Assembly: GCA_001312405.1 (NCBI GenBank)
Contig: BBDR01000019.1
Span: forward strand, 1 to 64,000
DNA: 64,000 nucleotides
Reading direction: 5' to 3'
DNA from: Clostridium sp. NkU-1
GTDB lineage: Bacteria; Bacillota_A; Clostridia; Lachnospirales; Lachnospiraceae
Part shown: positions 42,347 to 51,491 of the stretch, piece after piece
Layout of the letters: each line of letters opens with the position of its first letter
How positions within the stretch are numbered: the first letter of the stretch is position 1
Notes under the pieces: generated by a model
What the model saw: the letters and a program-made list of their open reading frames with translations, nothing else
The model's database searches: none
What the model was told of the DNA's origin: nothing
Program-made: the position numbers and the translations under genes

Positions 42347-42792
42347 TTTTAAAGTACTCCTTTCTGCGAAAGGCATCAATGTGGTTATGAACTGCGCCCT
42401 TCGTCCTGTTTATTTTTATTATACTTAAGCTGCAATGTTACACACTGCAGAACCCGTGAAGGCGATGGCATGTACAAAACCATTCGCAAATGCTGCTTTG
42501 GAAGCGTTAAACTTGTTAAAAAACAGAATATAACATTCTATATTATTATATTGCGTTATTAATCACTTAAGTACTACTTATGAATAAAAATGATTGGTAT
42601 AAATACTATGTGGTACTTACATTCCCATTTTGAATGTGATAAACGGTTAATATCCATATGGATTAACCTCCAATAATATAATTTATGCGGTTTTGGACCC
42701 AGATCATTATGTCATTGGAAGTTTTTTTCCTGAAGTTAAAGCTGCCGTGGTCACGCCTGCATACCAGGCAGTTCATGGAAAATCGCCATACA
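42347..42792. other. Intergenic stretch without a gene
   Basis: About 440 AT-rich bases between the YibE/F start and the second repeat. Only short shadow frames occur. It probably holds the YibE/F promoter, but I cannot place one with confidence. Confidence 0.5.
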
Positions 42793-42887
42793 AAAAAAAG
42801 CAGGCCAGAAAGTCTGTAAATATAAGACTTTTCTGACCTGCAAAGACAGCAGATTCTGAGGCTGTTACAGCCGTGCTTTTAACAGCA
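42793..42887 (-). repeat. Copy 2 of the ~90-bp direct repeat, with a terminator hairpin
   Basis: Matches 35125-35217 with about ten differences. The hairpin GCAGGTCAGAAA-like/TTTCTGGCCTGC is followed on the minus strand by seven or eight T, so it can end transcription from the GltA-like gene. It abuts and truncates the AEC remnant. Confidence 0.75.
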
Positions 42888-43015
42888 TTTAAGATATTTA
42901 GATTAAACTCAATAAAAAATGAATTAATGATGTTGCAGGGAAGGATCCCCTTCTTTCTCAGTACAACGCCTGCTGCCACTACCAGGAGAAACAGCAGCGC
43001 CTGAAAGTTTAGAAG
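42888..43015 (-). pseudogene. Remnant of an AEC-family (auxin efflux carrier-like) transporter
   Basis: The frame reads LLNFQALLFLLVVAAG, then VVLRKKGIL, then PCNIINSFFIEFN. The LRKKGI and LPCNIINSF blocks are typical of the first two spans of AEC transporters but are normally some 20 residues apart, so a piece is missing between them. No start codon is present, and the frame enters the 90-bp repeat and ends. It may be a deletion scar. Confidence 0.5.
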
Positions 43016-43019
43016 GCGA

Positions 43020-44258
43020 TTAAAGTCCAGTCTGACTCTCTTCTTTGGATTTCATATATTCATCCATGGCCAGAGCCACTGTCTTTGAATAGGCAACTGC
43101 TTCTACTACGGTTCTTGCTCCCAGAACCACATCTCCGGAAGCAAATATGCCCGGAATGGTTGTCTGGCCTTTTTCATCTGTCATCAAAAGCCCGTTCTGG
43201 CTGGCCAGCAAGCCCTTGGTGGTATTCACCAGCTTGCTCTTCGGCCCCTGGCTGATGGAAATGATGGTGGAATCTGCAAAAATCTGTTCCCGGTCTTCAT
43301 CAATTCCGATCTGGTTTCCTTCCCCATCATACCGGATATTTTCAAACACCGGACCATCATCCGTAATCTCCACGATCTGTTTCCCAAACTGGAAGTCAGC
43401 CCCGTCAAGCTTTGCATAGGCTGTTTCGTGATCGCTGGCATTGCTGGATAAACCTCTGGCATAAAGGGTCACCTTCCTGGCTCCGTGGCGGATCACGGTC
43501 CTTGCCACATCCATGGCAGAATTCCCAACGCCAATGATGGCAACCGTCTCTCCCAGATCATAGGCATCGGGATTAGCAAGATAATCGATGGCATAATGGA
43601 CATTTCCCAGGGATTCCCCTTTTACGCCCAGGGTTTTCGGCCTCCAGACTCCGGTTCCGATAAAGATGCTCTGATAGCCGTCACGGATCAGATCCTTGAT
43701 TTCCAGGGCTGTTCCAATGGCCGTATTGGGGCGGATCTTCACCCCGATTTCCAGAAGCTTCTTTTTGTAGCGCTCTAAAATGGTCTTTGGAAGCCGGAAC
43801 TCCGGTATCCCGTACTGGAGAACGCCTCCCACCTTATCCTTGGCATCGAAAATTGTCACGCTGTAGCCTTCCTTGGTCAAAAGAAAGGCAATGGTGATCC
43901 CGGCCGGACCTGCGCCGATTACTGCCACCTTCTTCCCGTTTTTCGGCTTTAACTCCACCTTCATCTTGTTAAAAATGGTATCAGAGATATAATTTTCTAT
44001 GCTGCTGATATGCACCGGCTGCCCCTTTCTGCCCAGTATGCAATGGCCTTCGCACTGACTTTCATGATTGCATACAAGGGAACAAACCAGGGACATGGGA
44101 TTGTTTTCAAACAACATTTCTCCTGCTTTATTTAAACCGCCTTCTTTAAAGGCCGTGATCATCTGGGGGATAGGGGTATGGACGGGACAGCCCTGCCGGC
44201 ACAGGGGCTTCTTACAGTTTAAGCATCTGTTTGCTTCATCAATTACGTGAACAGCCAT
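43020..44258 (-). CDS. GltA-type NAD(P)H/FAD oxidoreductase (glutamate synthase small-subunit-like)
   Basis: Intact, 412 residues. The N-terminal Fe-S domain has CLNCKKPLCRQGCPVHTP and CSLVCNHESQCEGHC, followed by the FAD site GAGPAGITIAFLL, the NAD(P) site IIGVGNSAMDVARTV and the C-terminal FAD motif GIFASGDVVLGARTVVEA. Such stand-alone subunits occur as NADPH-glutamate synthase small chain, NfnB-like, or sulfide/pyrimidine dehydrogenase modules. Without a partner gene beside it, the physiological acceptor is open. It stands alone on the minus strand. Confidence 0.83.
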   Translation of the reverse strand: MAVHVIDEANRCLNCKKPLCRQGCPVHTPIPQMITAFKEGGLNKAGEMLFENNPMSLVCSLVCNHESQCEGHCILGRKGQPVHISSIENYISDTIFNKMKVELKPKNGKKVAVIGAGPAGITIAFLLTKEGYSVTIFDAKDKVGGVLQYGIPEFRLPKTILERYKKKLLEIGVKIRPNTAIGTALEIKDLIRDGYQSIFIGTGVWRPKTLGVKGESLGNVHYAIDYLANPDAYDLGETVAIIGVGNSAMDVARTVIRHGARKVTLYARGLSSNASDHETAYAKLDGADFQFGKQIVEITDDGPVFENIRYDGEGNQIGIDEDREQIFADSTIISISQGPKSKLVNTTKGLLASQNGLLMTDEKGQTTIPGIFASGDVVLGARTVVEAVAYSKTVALAMDEYMKSKEESQTGL

Positions 44259-44470
44259 AATTTATCTTCCTCTCTTTTTCTGTGACATGATTTACTGAAG
44301 TATTTTATCTCTCAATAATTCTATATTTGCATATTGTATACAGTTTTATTTTTATTTTTCACATCATATCACACTCAAAATAATAAAATCAATAGCCAGC
44401 TTTTATGTACAGAAAAAAATAAATTTCGTCAAAAATATATCGAATTATGGTTGTTTTCCATTTCCATAAA

Positions 44471-44533
44471 TAAAAAAAGAATCCGGAGGATATGGGCGGA
44501 AGAATATCTCCAAACACCGCTATCCCGGATTCT
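44471..44533 (-). terminator. Terminator of apt
   Basis: AGAATCCGG/CCGGATTCT arms with a structured loop, followed on the minus strand by seven T. It lies just after the apt stop. Confidence 0.75.
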
Positions 44534-44545
44534 CTGTTTTAATAA

Positions 44546-45070
44546 TTATTTTCCTTCGTAAGTAATCATGGCTTCCACATCATATCCTGCAAGCTTTTCC
44601 CTGCCATTTAATCCTGCAAGCTCCATGATAAAGCAGATTTTCACCACTTCGCCGCCAAGCTCTTCAATCAGCTTTATGATGGCTTCAATGGTGCCGCCTG
44701 TAGCGATCAAATCATCTATGATGACCACTTTCTGCCCTGGTCTGATGGAATCCTTGTGGATCTCAACAGTTGCAGTGCCATATTCCAGCTCGTAATCGGC
44801 AGACAGGACTTCCCTTGGAAGCTTGCCTTTCTTTCTCACCGGAATAAAGCTCTTATGCTCTGCATAGGCCACCGGAACGCCAAAGATAAAGCCTCTTGAT
44901 TCCGGTCCCACTACTGAATCATATTCCACTCCTTTTAACATATCCCTTATGCCATCCACTGCCAGGCAAAGCCCGTCCGGATCCTCCAGAATGGTGGTCA
45001 CATCCCTGAAAATGATTCCTTCCTCCGGAAAATCAGGAATGCTTGTGACATAGTCTTCTAATCTTTTCAT
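44546..45070 (-). CDS. apt: Adenine phosphoribosyltransferase
   Basis: Intact, 174 residues from MKRLEDYV at 45070 (GAGGT upstream; the longer start at 45091 has no site). The PRPP motif VVIIDDLIATGGTI, the flexible-loop KKGKLPREVL and the N-terminal PDFPEEGIIFRDVT are diagnostic. It makes AMP from adenine and PRPP in the cytoplasm and would recover adenine released from methylthioadenosine or 5'-deoxyadenosine. It follows xerD on the same strand by about 45 bases. Confidence 0.95.
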   Translation of the reverse strand: MKRLEDYVTSIPDFPEEGIIFRDVTTILEDPDGLCLAVDGIRDMLKGVEYDSVVGPESRGFIFGVPVAYAEHKSFIPVRKKGKLPREVLSADYELEYGTATVEIHKDSIRPGQKVVIIDDLIATGGTIEAIIKLIEELGGEVVKICFIMELAGLNGREKLAGYDVEAMITYEGK

Positions 45071-45115
45071 TGTCATACCTCGTATTGTCATAGTCTGTAT
45101 CCCATGGATACTCCC

Positions 45116-46008
45116 TTATCCTCTTGGATGGGCGCCCGTGTAGGCGCGGCGTAAGTTTTCTCCCTGAGTATAATTCATATACATCTGTGTCGTAGCCATA
45201 TCAGAATGGCCAAGCATGGCTTGTACCGCATGAATATCCGCTCCGTTGCGGAGCAGATGTGCCGCAAAGGAGTGGCGAAGGGTGTGAGGTGTAATGTCAG
45301 CCTTGATCCCTGCCTTATCCCCATAGAACTTTATAATCTTCCAAAATCCCTGGCGGCTCATGGATTTCCCGTTGCAGTTGGTGAAAAGCCACTCTGATTC
45401 CTGGCCCCTCAGCAAGTATTCCCGGCCCCGTTCCATATAAGCCGAAAGGGCCAGCTTGGCCACCTTTCCAAAAGGAACCATACGTTCCTTGTGTTCATCC
45501 TTGCAGGTAATATATCCAATGGACAGGTTTATATCGGTTTTTTTTAGATGAATCAGTTCCGACACACGGATTCCGGTGGCGTAAAGCAGTTCCAGCATGG
45601 CACGGTCCCGAAGCTCCTTCGGATTCTCGCCGCCAGGCTGGCTTAATAAGCTGTTCACTTCATCCACCGTTAATATGGTAGGTGCCTTTTTTTCCACCTT
45701 TGGCGCCTTTAAAAGCTCTGCCGGGTCCTTCTGGATTCTCCCTTCCCTGCACTGGTAATGAAAGAATGCTTCATGGAAGCCAGACAACGTGAAATGGTAG
45801 TAGTAGCCTTCCCTTCTTTCTCAAGATGCAGGATATAGGAATTAAGACTGGTCTTTGTCACCTTGTCCACCTCTGTGATTCCCTGCTTCCCCAAAAAAGA
45901 AGCCAGCTGCATCAAATCCCTCTGATAAGATACCTCTGTGTTTTTTGATGTTTTTTTTATCTCTCTCAAATAAATGATAAAATGATTGATCTCTGCTACC
46001 ATCTCCAT
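45116..46008 (-). CDS. xerD: Site-specific tyrosine recombinase XerD (one frameshift)
   Basis: Resolves chromosome dimers. The core-binding head (SYQRDLMQLASFLG) is followed by a catalytic domain with ATGIRVSEL (first Arg), HTLRHSFAAHLL (His-x-x-Arg), LGHSDMATTQMYMNYT (His and the nucleophile Tyr). The frame breaks near 45770, where one G is missing in AAGGCATTC. Corrected, it is 297 residues, the family norm. It lies downstream of spoIIM and NUDIX on the same strand, an order common in spore-forming Clostridia. Confidence 0.92.
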
Positions 46009-46221
46009 ATCCCCTGACCTTTCGGCTTCAAAAATGCCTTAAAATAAGGCTTCTTCCTAACATTATATAGACTATTTTCGATAAAATCAAACACATTTTT
46101 CCTGCCATAAAGACATTTTAGGGTTACTTTACATAATATGTACAAGATATTGGTAATGATTGACTTTTTTTTCGCAAGATATGGGGAAATAAATATTGTA
46201 TTTTTTTTTAATATGTTCTCT

Positions 46222-46824
46222 TTAAAGGACCATTTTTAAGAAAATCGGGTTGATCCAGGCCTCGCAGGCGCTCCCAAGAGCAGCCAGGAACAAAAGCAGC
46301 AAAAAGGCCGGGATCCGGAAACGCCGTCCATTTTGCATGGCCCACAAAAGAAGGATACACCAAAGAGGAATATAACACAGGCCCTGAGGCGTGACTGTCA
46401 TAAGAAATACGGGAAGCCCCATAAGCCCCTTTTGGACCGTTATAACGGAAAGGACAAATCCCATGGAAAAACCGATTCCTGCCGTCAGCAGGCAATACAA
46501 AGGAAGCGCATAAGCAGTCAGGCCCATGAGCCATGCGATCCATACCTCGATCCCCCGCTGTCTTAACACCTGATAAAAAAGCTGCACCCGCTCCCCTTTG
46601 TCCAGATTCACATTTCTGTCCAAAAGGCCCAGGTAATATACGGCTTCCTCCACAAAGGACGGATACCAGAAGTTTGCCATGACCGTACCGGCAATAAGCC
46701 CGGCAAAAAAGCAAATGAGATAGCGGTCCTCTGCCCTTAGGTTCCGCTCCAGGGAAGTGTACATTCCCCCTGGTCCCGGTCTTCTTCTCAAGCGGTAACG
46801 AAACGAACGAAACAATCCGGCCAT
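46222..46824 (-). CDS. spoIIM: Stage II sporulation protein M
   Basis: Intact, 200 residues. It is a basic N-terminus and about five membrane spans (FFAGLIAGTVMANFW; YCLLTAGIGFSMGFVLSVI; FLLLLFLAALGSACEAW). SpoIIM works with SpoIID and SpoIIP in septal peptidoglycan hydrolysis during engulfment. AAGGGGA precedes the ATG. A longer frame overlaps it in another phase but lacks family features. It supports the spore-forming assignment. Confidence 0.85.
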   Translation of the reverse strand: MAGLFRSFRYRLRRRPGPGGMYTSLERNLRAEDRYLICFFAGLIAGTVMANFWYPSFVEEAVYYLGLLDRNVNLDKGERVQLFYQVLRQRGIEVWIAWLMGLTAYALPLYCLLTAGIGFSMGFVLSVITVQKGLMGLPVFLMTVTPQGLCYIPLWCILLLWAMQNGRRFRIPAFLLLLFLAALGSACEAWINPIFLKMVL

Positions 46825-46923
46825 TAAAAATCCCCTTACGTCTTTTTTTCAACCTTATGCCTGCAAAGGGACATTTATTCTTGGAAAGACAACGGGCCGG
46901 GACTGCTGTTTTACAGCTTTTCC

Positions 46924-47471
46924 CTATTTTACGCCGTACTTTCTCCCATAGGCCATGATTGCAGCAATGGTCTTACCGTCGGTAATCTCTCCCCGGTATA
47001 TCTTTTGTTCCAAGTCCCTCAACTCCCATTCCTCCACCTCGATGTATTCGTCTTCATCTAAGTTCTGTTTGGAAGGCTCTAATTCCCTTGCAACAAAAAT
47101 ATCAATGGCTTCATCGCAGAATGCAACCGTTGTGTTGACGCTGATCAGATACTCCATCTTTTCCTTATCCGTCTTATAGCCTGTCTCCTCTTCCAGCTCC
47201 CTGTGGGCGCAGTCAAGCTTTGGCTCATCGGGGCTGTCAAGGGCTCCGGCCGGGATCTCCAAGGTATACCGGTCCAAAGCATTGCGGTACTGGCGCACCA
47301 TGAGAAGCTTCCCGCTTTTTGTTACAGGGACCACTGCCGCGGCTCCGTTATGGTGGATGAAATCCCAGTGGGCCAGATGGCCGTTAGCATCTACCTGTCC
47401 TCATATACTTTTATAATATGTCCCTCATGCTTTAATTCCCTGTCAAGTCGTTTTACAGGCTTCTGTTCCAT
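46924..47471 (-). CDS. NUDIX hydrolase, ADP-ribose pyrophosphatase type (one frameshift)
   Basis: The Nudix box is readable as G-x5-E-x7-R-E-x2-E-E across ELEEETGYKTD with the preceding CAHR. Upstream are VRQYRNALDRYTLEIPAG, typical of ADP-ribose pyrophosphatase. The true start is ATG at 47471 (MEQKPVKRLD, GGAGG upstream); the frame breaks near 47400, where one C is missing in GACCAG. Corrected, 182 residues. It hydrolyses ADP-ribose to AMP and ribose 5-phosphate in the cytoplasm. Same strand as spoIIM and xerD. Confidence 0.87.
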
Positions 47472-47583
47472 TGTCTTACCTCCATGTCCAGTATCATGAA
47501 CCTGCAGTCCATGATCTGCATTCAACCTTCGCGTTGACGGGAGAGCTCATCTTCGCTCTCTACGTTCATTCTATTATAATTCC

Positions 47584-48369
47584 TCACATTTTTTTAAAGC
47601 AGGCATCCGCTGCCTTTATGACCGCATTGCGGAATCCAAATTCCTCCAGGGCGGATACTCCCTCAATGGTGGTGCCTCCCGGCGAGCACACCTTATCCTT
47701 TAAGGCTCCAGGATGCTCCCCTGTCTCCAGGACCATCCTGGCGCTGCCAAGAACTGTCTGAGCCGCCATCTCATAGGCGGCATCCCTTGGAAGGCCATAC
47801 TTTACCGCCCCGTCTGCCAAAGCCTCGATAAACATGTAAACATAGGCAGGGGAGCTTCCGCTGGCACAGACCACCGCGTTCATAAGCCGCTCTTCTACGA
47901 TCCGCATCCTTCCCAGAGAACGGAAAATATCACTGATTGTCTCCTTCTCCTCCTGGGAAAAAACCTTCTCATCGTAGCAGACTCCTGTCATTCCTTCCCC
48001 AAGGAGGGCCGGGGTATTTGGCATGGCGCGGACCACCCGTTTTTCTTGACCCAGCTTTTCCTTTAGCTGGGCTGTTGTGATCCCGGGCGCAATGGAAATG
48101 ATCACATGGTCTTCTGTTACCTCATTGCGGATATCAGACAGCACCGGGGCAAAATACTGAGGTTTCACGGCCAGTACCAAGTATTTTGCCTGGGCAGCAC
48201 ATCCGGCATTGCTTTCTGCATGGGCCACTCCCATTTCTGAACTGATCTGTGCGCACCGTTCTTTATTCACATCAGTAAAAATGATGTCTTCCTTCCCATA
48301 AGTCTTTAATAATCCTTTTAATATTGCAAAACCCATATTTCCGATTCCGATGATTCCTATTTTCGCCAT
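47584..48369 (-). CDS. proC: Pyrroline-5-carboxylate reductase
   Basis: Intact, 261 residues from MAKIGIIG at 48369 (GGGAGG upstream). The Rossmann motif GIIGIGNMGFAILKGL, VLAVKPQ, RAMPNTPALLGEGM, ASGSSPAYVY and the tail CSPGGTTIEG are diagnostic. It catalyses the last step of proline synthesis using NAD(P)H. It stands alone on the minus strand between the DeoR gene and NUDIX. Confidence 0.95.
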   Translation of the reverse strand: MAKIGIIGIGNMGFAILKGLLKTYGKEDIIFTDVNKERCAQISSEMGVAHAESNAGCAAQAKYLVLAVKPQYFAPVLSDIRNEVTEDHVIISIAPGITTAQLKEKLGQEKRVVRAMPNTPALLGEGMTGVCYDEKVFSQEEKETISDIFRSLGRMRIVEERLMNAVVCASGSSPAYVYMFIEALADGAVKYGLPRDAAYEMAAQTVLGSARMVLETGEHPGALKDKVCSPGGTTIEGVSALEEFGFRNAVIKAADACFKKM

Positions 48370-48442
48370 AATCTCTTCCTCCCGCTTATGTTTTGAAATC
48401 AGCAATTAATCAGCATCATTCTAACACCATTTTTTTCAAATG

Positions 48443-49210
48443 TCAATCATTGGATTCTTCCTGATTGACGGAAATGATCCGGACCCCCGTCTTCCGAAGG
48501 GCAGCCTTTTCCTGCTCTTTAAATTCATGATCCGTTATGATCCCGGTATAATCGGCCAGGCAGTTGATCCGGTTCATCCCCTGCCGGTTGAATTTGGAAT
48601 CATCCACTGCCAGAAAGGACTGCTGGCACTGCTTTACAAGCTGGCGCTTTAAAAATGCCTTATCAGTGGTGGGCGTCAGCACATGGAAATCCCCGCTTAT
48701 GGCGGCAGCCCCGAAAAATCCCGTATCAAACCGGAAATCCTCTATCATCTGGGTGGTGTAATAGCCTAAGGTACTTCCAGTGGACTTCTGGACATAACCC
48801 CCGCACAGGATCAGCTCTGCCCTGCTGTTCTTCATGAGAAGGGCGATCTCCAGGTCATTGGTAATGACCGTCATGTTTTCCTTATCCATGATCCGTTTTG
48901 CGATCTCATAGGTGGTTGTTCCGGCATCCAGATATACGGTAGTCCCTTCCCTGATGAATTCCACGCATTTTACTGCGATCAGCTCCTTCTGTCCATGATT
49001 TTTCACGCTTTTATCCGCATAGGCAACCTCGGTCTTGCTTACCGCTCCTCCGTGGCAGCGTTCGATCAGCCCCTCTTTTTGCAGCCTTTCCAAATCCCTG
49101 CGGATGGTCATAGGACTGACGTTAAGCTTTGTTGCCAGTTCCTGGGCCTGGACGCTTCCATCCTCCTGTATCATGTTCAGAATTTTAATCTGCCTTTCTG
49201 CCATCATCAT
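48443..49210 (-). CDS. DeoR-family transcriptional regulator
   Basis: Intact, 255 residues. The HTH LNVSPMTIRRDLERLQKEG is followed by a sensor domain with DAGTTTYEIAKRI, ITNDLEIAL, GGYVQKSTGSTLG and AVDDSKFNRQG. GGAGG lies before a run of three ATGs. Next to it lies a truncated GntP permease, a common regulatory target of DeoR proteins, so its original target may have been lost. The effector, probably a sugar phosphate, is unknown. Confidence 0.85.
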   Translation of the reverse strand: MMMAERQIKILNMIQEDGSVQAQELATKLNVSPMTIRRDLERLQKEGLIERCHGGAVSKTEVAYADKSVKNHGQKELIAVKCVEFIREGTTVYLDAGTTTYEIAKRIMDKENMTVITNDLEIALLMKNSRAELILCGGYVQKSTGSTLGYYTTQMIEDFRFDTGFFGAAAISGDFHVLTPTTDKAFLKRQLVKQCQQSFLAVDDSKFNRQGMNRINCLADYTGIITDHEFKEQEKAALRKTGVRIISVNQEESND

Positions 49211-49252
49211 GACCTATTCCTCCTGTTATGGAGCCTGTACCTGTTTCAGCAT

Positions 49253-49287
49253 AAAAATCCCTGCCGCCGGAAGCTCCGGAGGCAGGG
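49253..49287 (-). terminator. Terminator beyond the GntP remnant
   Basis: CCCTGCC..GGA/TCC..GGCAGGG stem (49259-49287), then ATTTTTAT on the minus strand. It still marks the end of the former permease gene. Confidence 0.78.
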
Positions 49288-49331
49288 CATCTGTTTTTTC
49301 GTACAAATTCCCCTATGTATATCATAAATGA

Positions 49332-49568
49332 TCACAGGAAAATACTCAATATCAAAACTTCAACAAATCCCACAGCCCGTGCTATGGTGGAAGTGATGGA
49401 ATAGGTGGCAATCTGATCCTTTACTTCCCCAACTCCCAGAGTCCGGTTTACCACCCAGAAATAGCTGTCATTAAAGTAGCTGAAGAACAGGGAGCCAACA
49501 CAGCACGCCAGGGCTCCCAGGATGGGATTGACTCCCGCAGGCAGACTGATTTGCTTATCATTACACAT
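49332..49568 (-). pseudogene. C-terminal remnant of a GntP-family gluconate:H+ symporter
   Basis: Only 78 residues remain of a family of about 450. The segment VNPILGALACCVGSLFFSYF followed by NDSYFWVVNR and the final span ILSIFL match the end of GntP/GntT transporters. Upstream the sequence turns AT-rich within about 30 bases and the MFS stop codon follows, so the rest was replaced by the cassette. It probably marks the insertion or deletion edge. Confidence 0.7.
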
Positions 49569-49601
49569 TGTAAAAAGAAAGACAGCATAACAGATAAAAT
49601 T

Positions 49602-50856
49602 TTATAGTTTCGGTCTTCTTCTTTTTAACAAAACCGTAAGAATAACGATAATAAATAGATTGTTCACAATATAAGTGACATCTGGACCTATCAAAGCTGA
49701 AGAAAAACCAGAGTAAAGGATTCCCAATGGAACCAGCAGATTGGCACTAAATGCCAGTAAAGCAAAAAAAACGGCCTTGATATTTTAACGGAATATGAGT
49801 TTGCAGGTAGGAACTCAAAGGTACATTTACGCAGGTAGTAAAAAAACCAATTAAAAATTGAAGAAATAAAAACAAATAAAAATATAAAAATTTCATTTGA
49901 TAGAAAATTATGGATAACCCGCCTGTTGCAATCATCAAACCACTGTTTGCAATAATAAAATAATACATATATTCTTGTAATTTTATTTTTTTATTTTTAA
50001 AAATGAAGATACCTGCAATAAATGTCCCAATAATTGCAGACGTTGATGTAAATCCAAATAATGCCTCGGATATGTGATATTTTTGAATTAAAATCCCAGG
50101 ATTCATCACCTCTTCACTTCCACCTGCAAAAAAGTTCAAAGCCATAATTAAAATAAAAAGACTTAATATTTCCTTATTATTCCGAACAAAATATATTCCA
50201 TCACCAAGTTCTTTAACCCAATTGGATCTTTCCTGTAAATCACGCTTACATGGAGTATACTGTATAAAACTTTCCTGAACAGCAGATACCATATACAAAA
50301 TAACCATGATTACTAATATTAGTTTTAATCCCCACAGGCCAAATATGAGCGTCCCCGCTATCGGTGCAATTAATGTTGCCGCATTATCACCAAAACTCTT
50401 TACTCCATTATAATTTTCAATCACTTCCAATGGAGCGATTTCGGTGAAAATAACCTTGGAAGCTATCTCAAATATATTATTAATTATATTTATTATAATA
50501 GTAAGAAACAATAAAATTCCCAGGTAAATATCGTTTAAACTATTTGTAATAAATAAAATATAATATAAAATCGCTGTTATTAAATCACACAAAATAATAA
50601 TTTTTTTTCTGTTAAAACGATCCACGACTAATCCCAAAAATGGAGTAACAATAATTGCTGGAATCGCAGTTAAAGTAAAGAATATCCCTGACCAGGCCAA
50701 GCTGCCTGAAATGTTCAGTATGAATAATGGTAAAACAATAAGATAAAAGGCTGACCCGAATCTTGAAGTAATTCTTCCTGTAATCAGCAGAATAATGCTT
50801 TTTTTATAATTTTTGTTTTCTTTCGCCAGCTGCTTATTGATGAACTTTTCTTTCAA
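49602..50856 (-). CDS. MFS exporter of the AT-rich cassette (one frameshift)
   Basis: A 12-span major facilitator protein. It has TGRITSRFGSAFYLIVLPLF in the first span and the loop motif GLVVDRFNRKKIII. The eight-A run 49764-49771 needs seven to continue into LLAFSANLLVPLGILY and a basic tail LLKRRRPKL; then it is 417 residues. Codons are strongly AT-biased compared with neighbours outside the cassette. It lies five bases after the DUF2087-like gene. It may export the modified peptide or give self-protection (inference). Confidence 0.8.
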
Positions 50857-50861
50857 CCTTA

Positions 50862-51155
50862 TTACTCCTTAATCCAATATTCAGAACCAGAATCTGTACG
50901 TTCTAAAAATCCATATTCAACCAGTAAGCGTCTAATATATGAGTAATCATGATAAATTGTTTTTAAAATTGTATTAATTTCAACTTCACTATAATGTATT
51001 TCAGCTGAAAATTTATTTACAATCTCTCCTAAAATTATAATTTTCCCTTTTTGTTTTGCTGGAAATTGTATTATGCTTCCATCTTGGTTTAAATATTTTT
51101 TAATTGTTTTTTTTCGTTCTTCTTCTGTTATATCGTAATCATTTTTCATTTCCAT
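50862..51155 (-). CDS. Small DUF2087-like protein
   Basis: 97 residues, intact. The pattern YLNQDGSIIQFPAKQKGK, then IILGEIVNKF, YSEVEINTIL and YIRRLLVEYGFLERT matches DUF2087, a small winged-helix-like domain often fused to HTH regulators. Here it stands alone. It may be a transcriptional regulator of the cassette. GAGGAATGG-like spacing precedes the ATG. Function unknown. Confidence 0.68.
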   Translation of the reverse strand: MEMKNDYDITEEERKKTIKKYLNQDGSIIQFPAKQKGKIIILGEIVNKFSAEIHYSEVEINTILKTIYHDYSYIRRLLVEYGFLERTDSGSEYWIKE

Positions 51156-51200
51156 TCCTCTTTCTTTATTTATAATGATTTAACTTTTCCAATTCATATA

Positions 51201-51258
51201 TCGAAAAAGTTTCTTTCTTCAATAAACATATCCTCATTGAAAAAAAGAACTTTTTCGA
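51201..51258 (-). other. Long AT-rich hairpin between peptide gene and exporter genes
   Basis: Arms TCGAAAAAGTT..TTCAAT and ATTGAA..AACTTTTTCGA pair over about 22 bases with few mismatches and a 12-base loop. No U-tract follows on the minus strand. It could stabilise the peptide mRNA 3' end or attenuate the genes beyond, as in many precursor-peptide operons. Confidence 0.6.
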
Positions 51259-51292
51259 AAGCTTTATACCCTTAAAAGACATTTCCAAAACT

Positions 51293-51394
51293 TCAAGGTG
51301 AATATTTCATTACATAATCCTGATTTTCCAAACTCTCTGCAACTATTTCTTTTTCTTCAAGTTCATTAAGTTTTTCAAGTAATTGTTTGTCCAT
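51293..51394 (-). CDS. 33-residue small peptide, candidate RiPP precursor
   Basis: ATG at 51394 has the strongest ribosome site of the cassette, GGAGGTGAT, seven bases upstream. It codes for a 33-residue acidic, helix-prone peptide: a leader-like MDKQLLEKLNELEEKE followed by a short tail ending QDYVMKYSP. It lies between the radical-SAM gene and the hairpin, exactly where precursor peptides sit. I do not recognise the family. It could instead be a small regulatory protein. The coding claim rests on the ribosome site, the regular codons and the position. Confidence 0.6.
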   Translation of the reverse strand: MDKQLLEKLNELEEKEIVAESLENQDYVMKYSP

Positions 51395-51491
51395 ATTATC
51401 ACCTCCACTCAATTATATTTATTCTAAAGGTATTAGAACCCTTGAATTAAGCATAATAAAAAACAAATTGTCCAGGTCCTTACCTTTAAAA

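Noticed and set aside
42773..42979. A 68-codon minus-strand ORF as a real small gene
   Set aside because: It spans the AEC remnant and the repeat/terminator hairpin; the composition and motifs fit a scar rather than a gene.
46208..46852. Longer frame overlapping spoIIM in another phase
   Set aside because: It lacks membrane-span periodicity and family motifs, while the shorter frame matches SpoIIM throughout and has a ribosome site.
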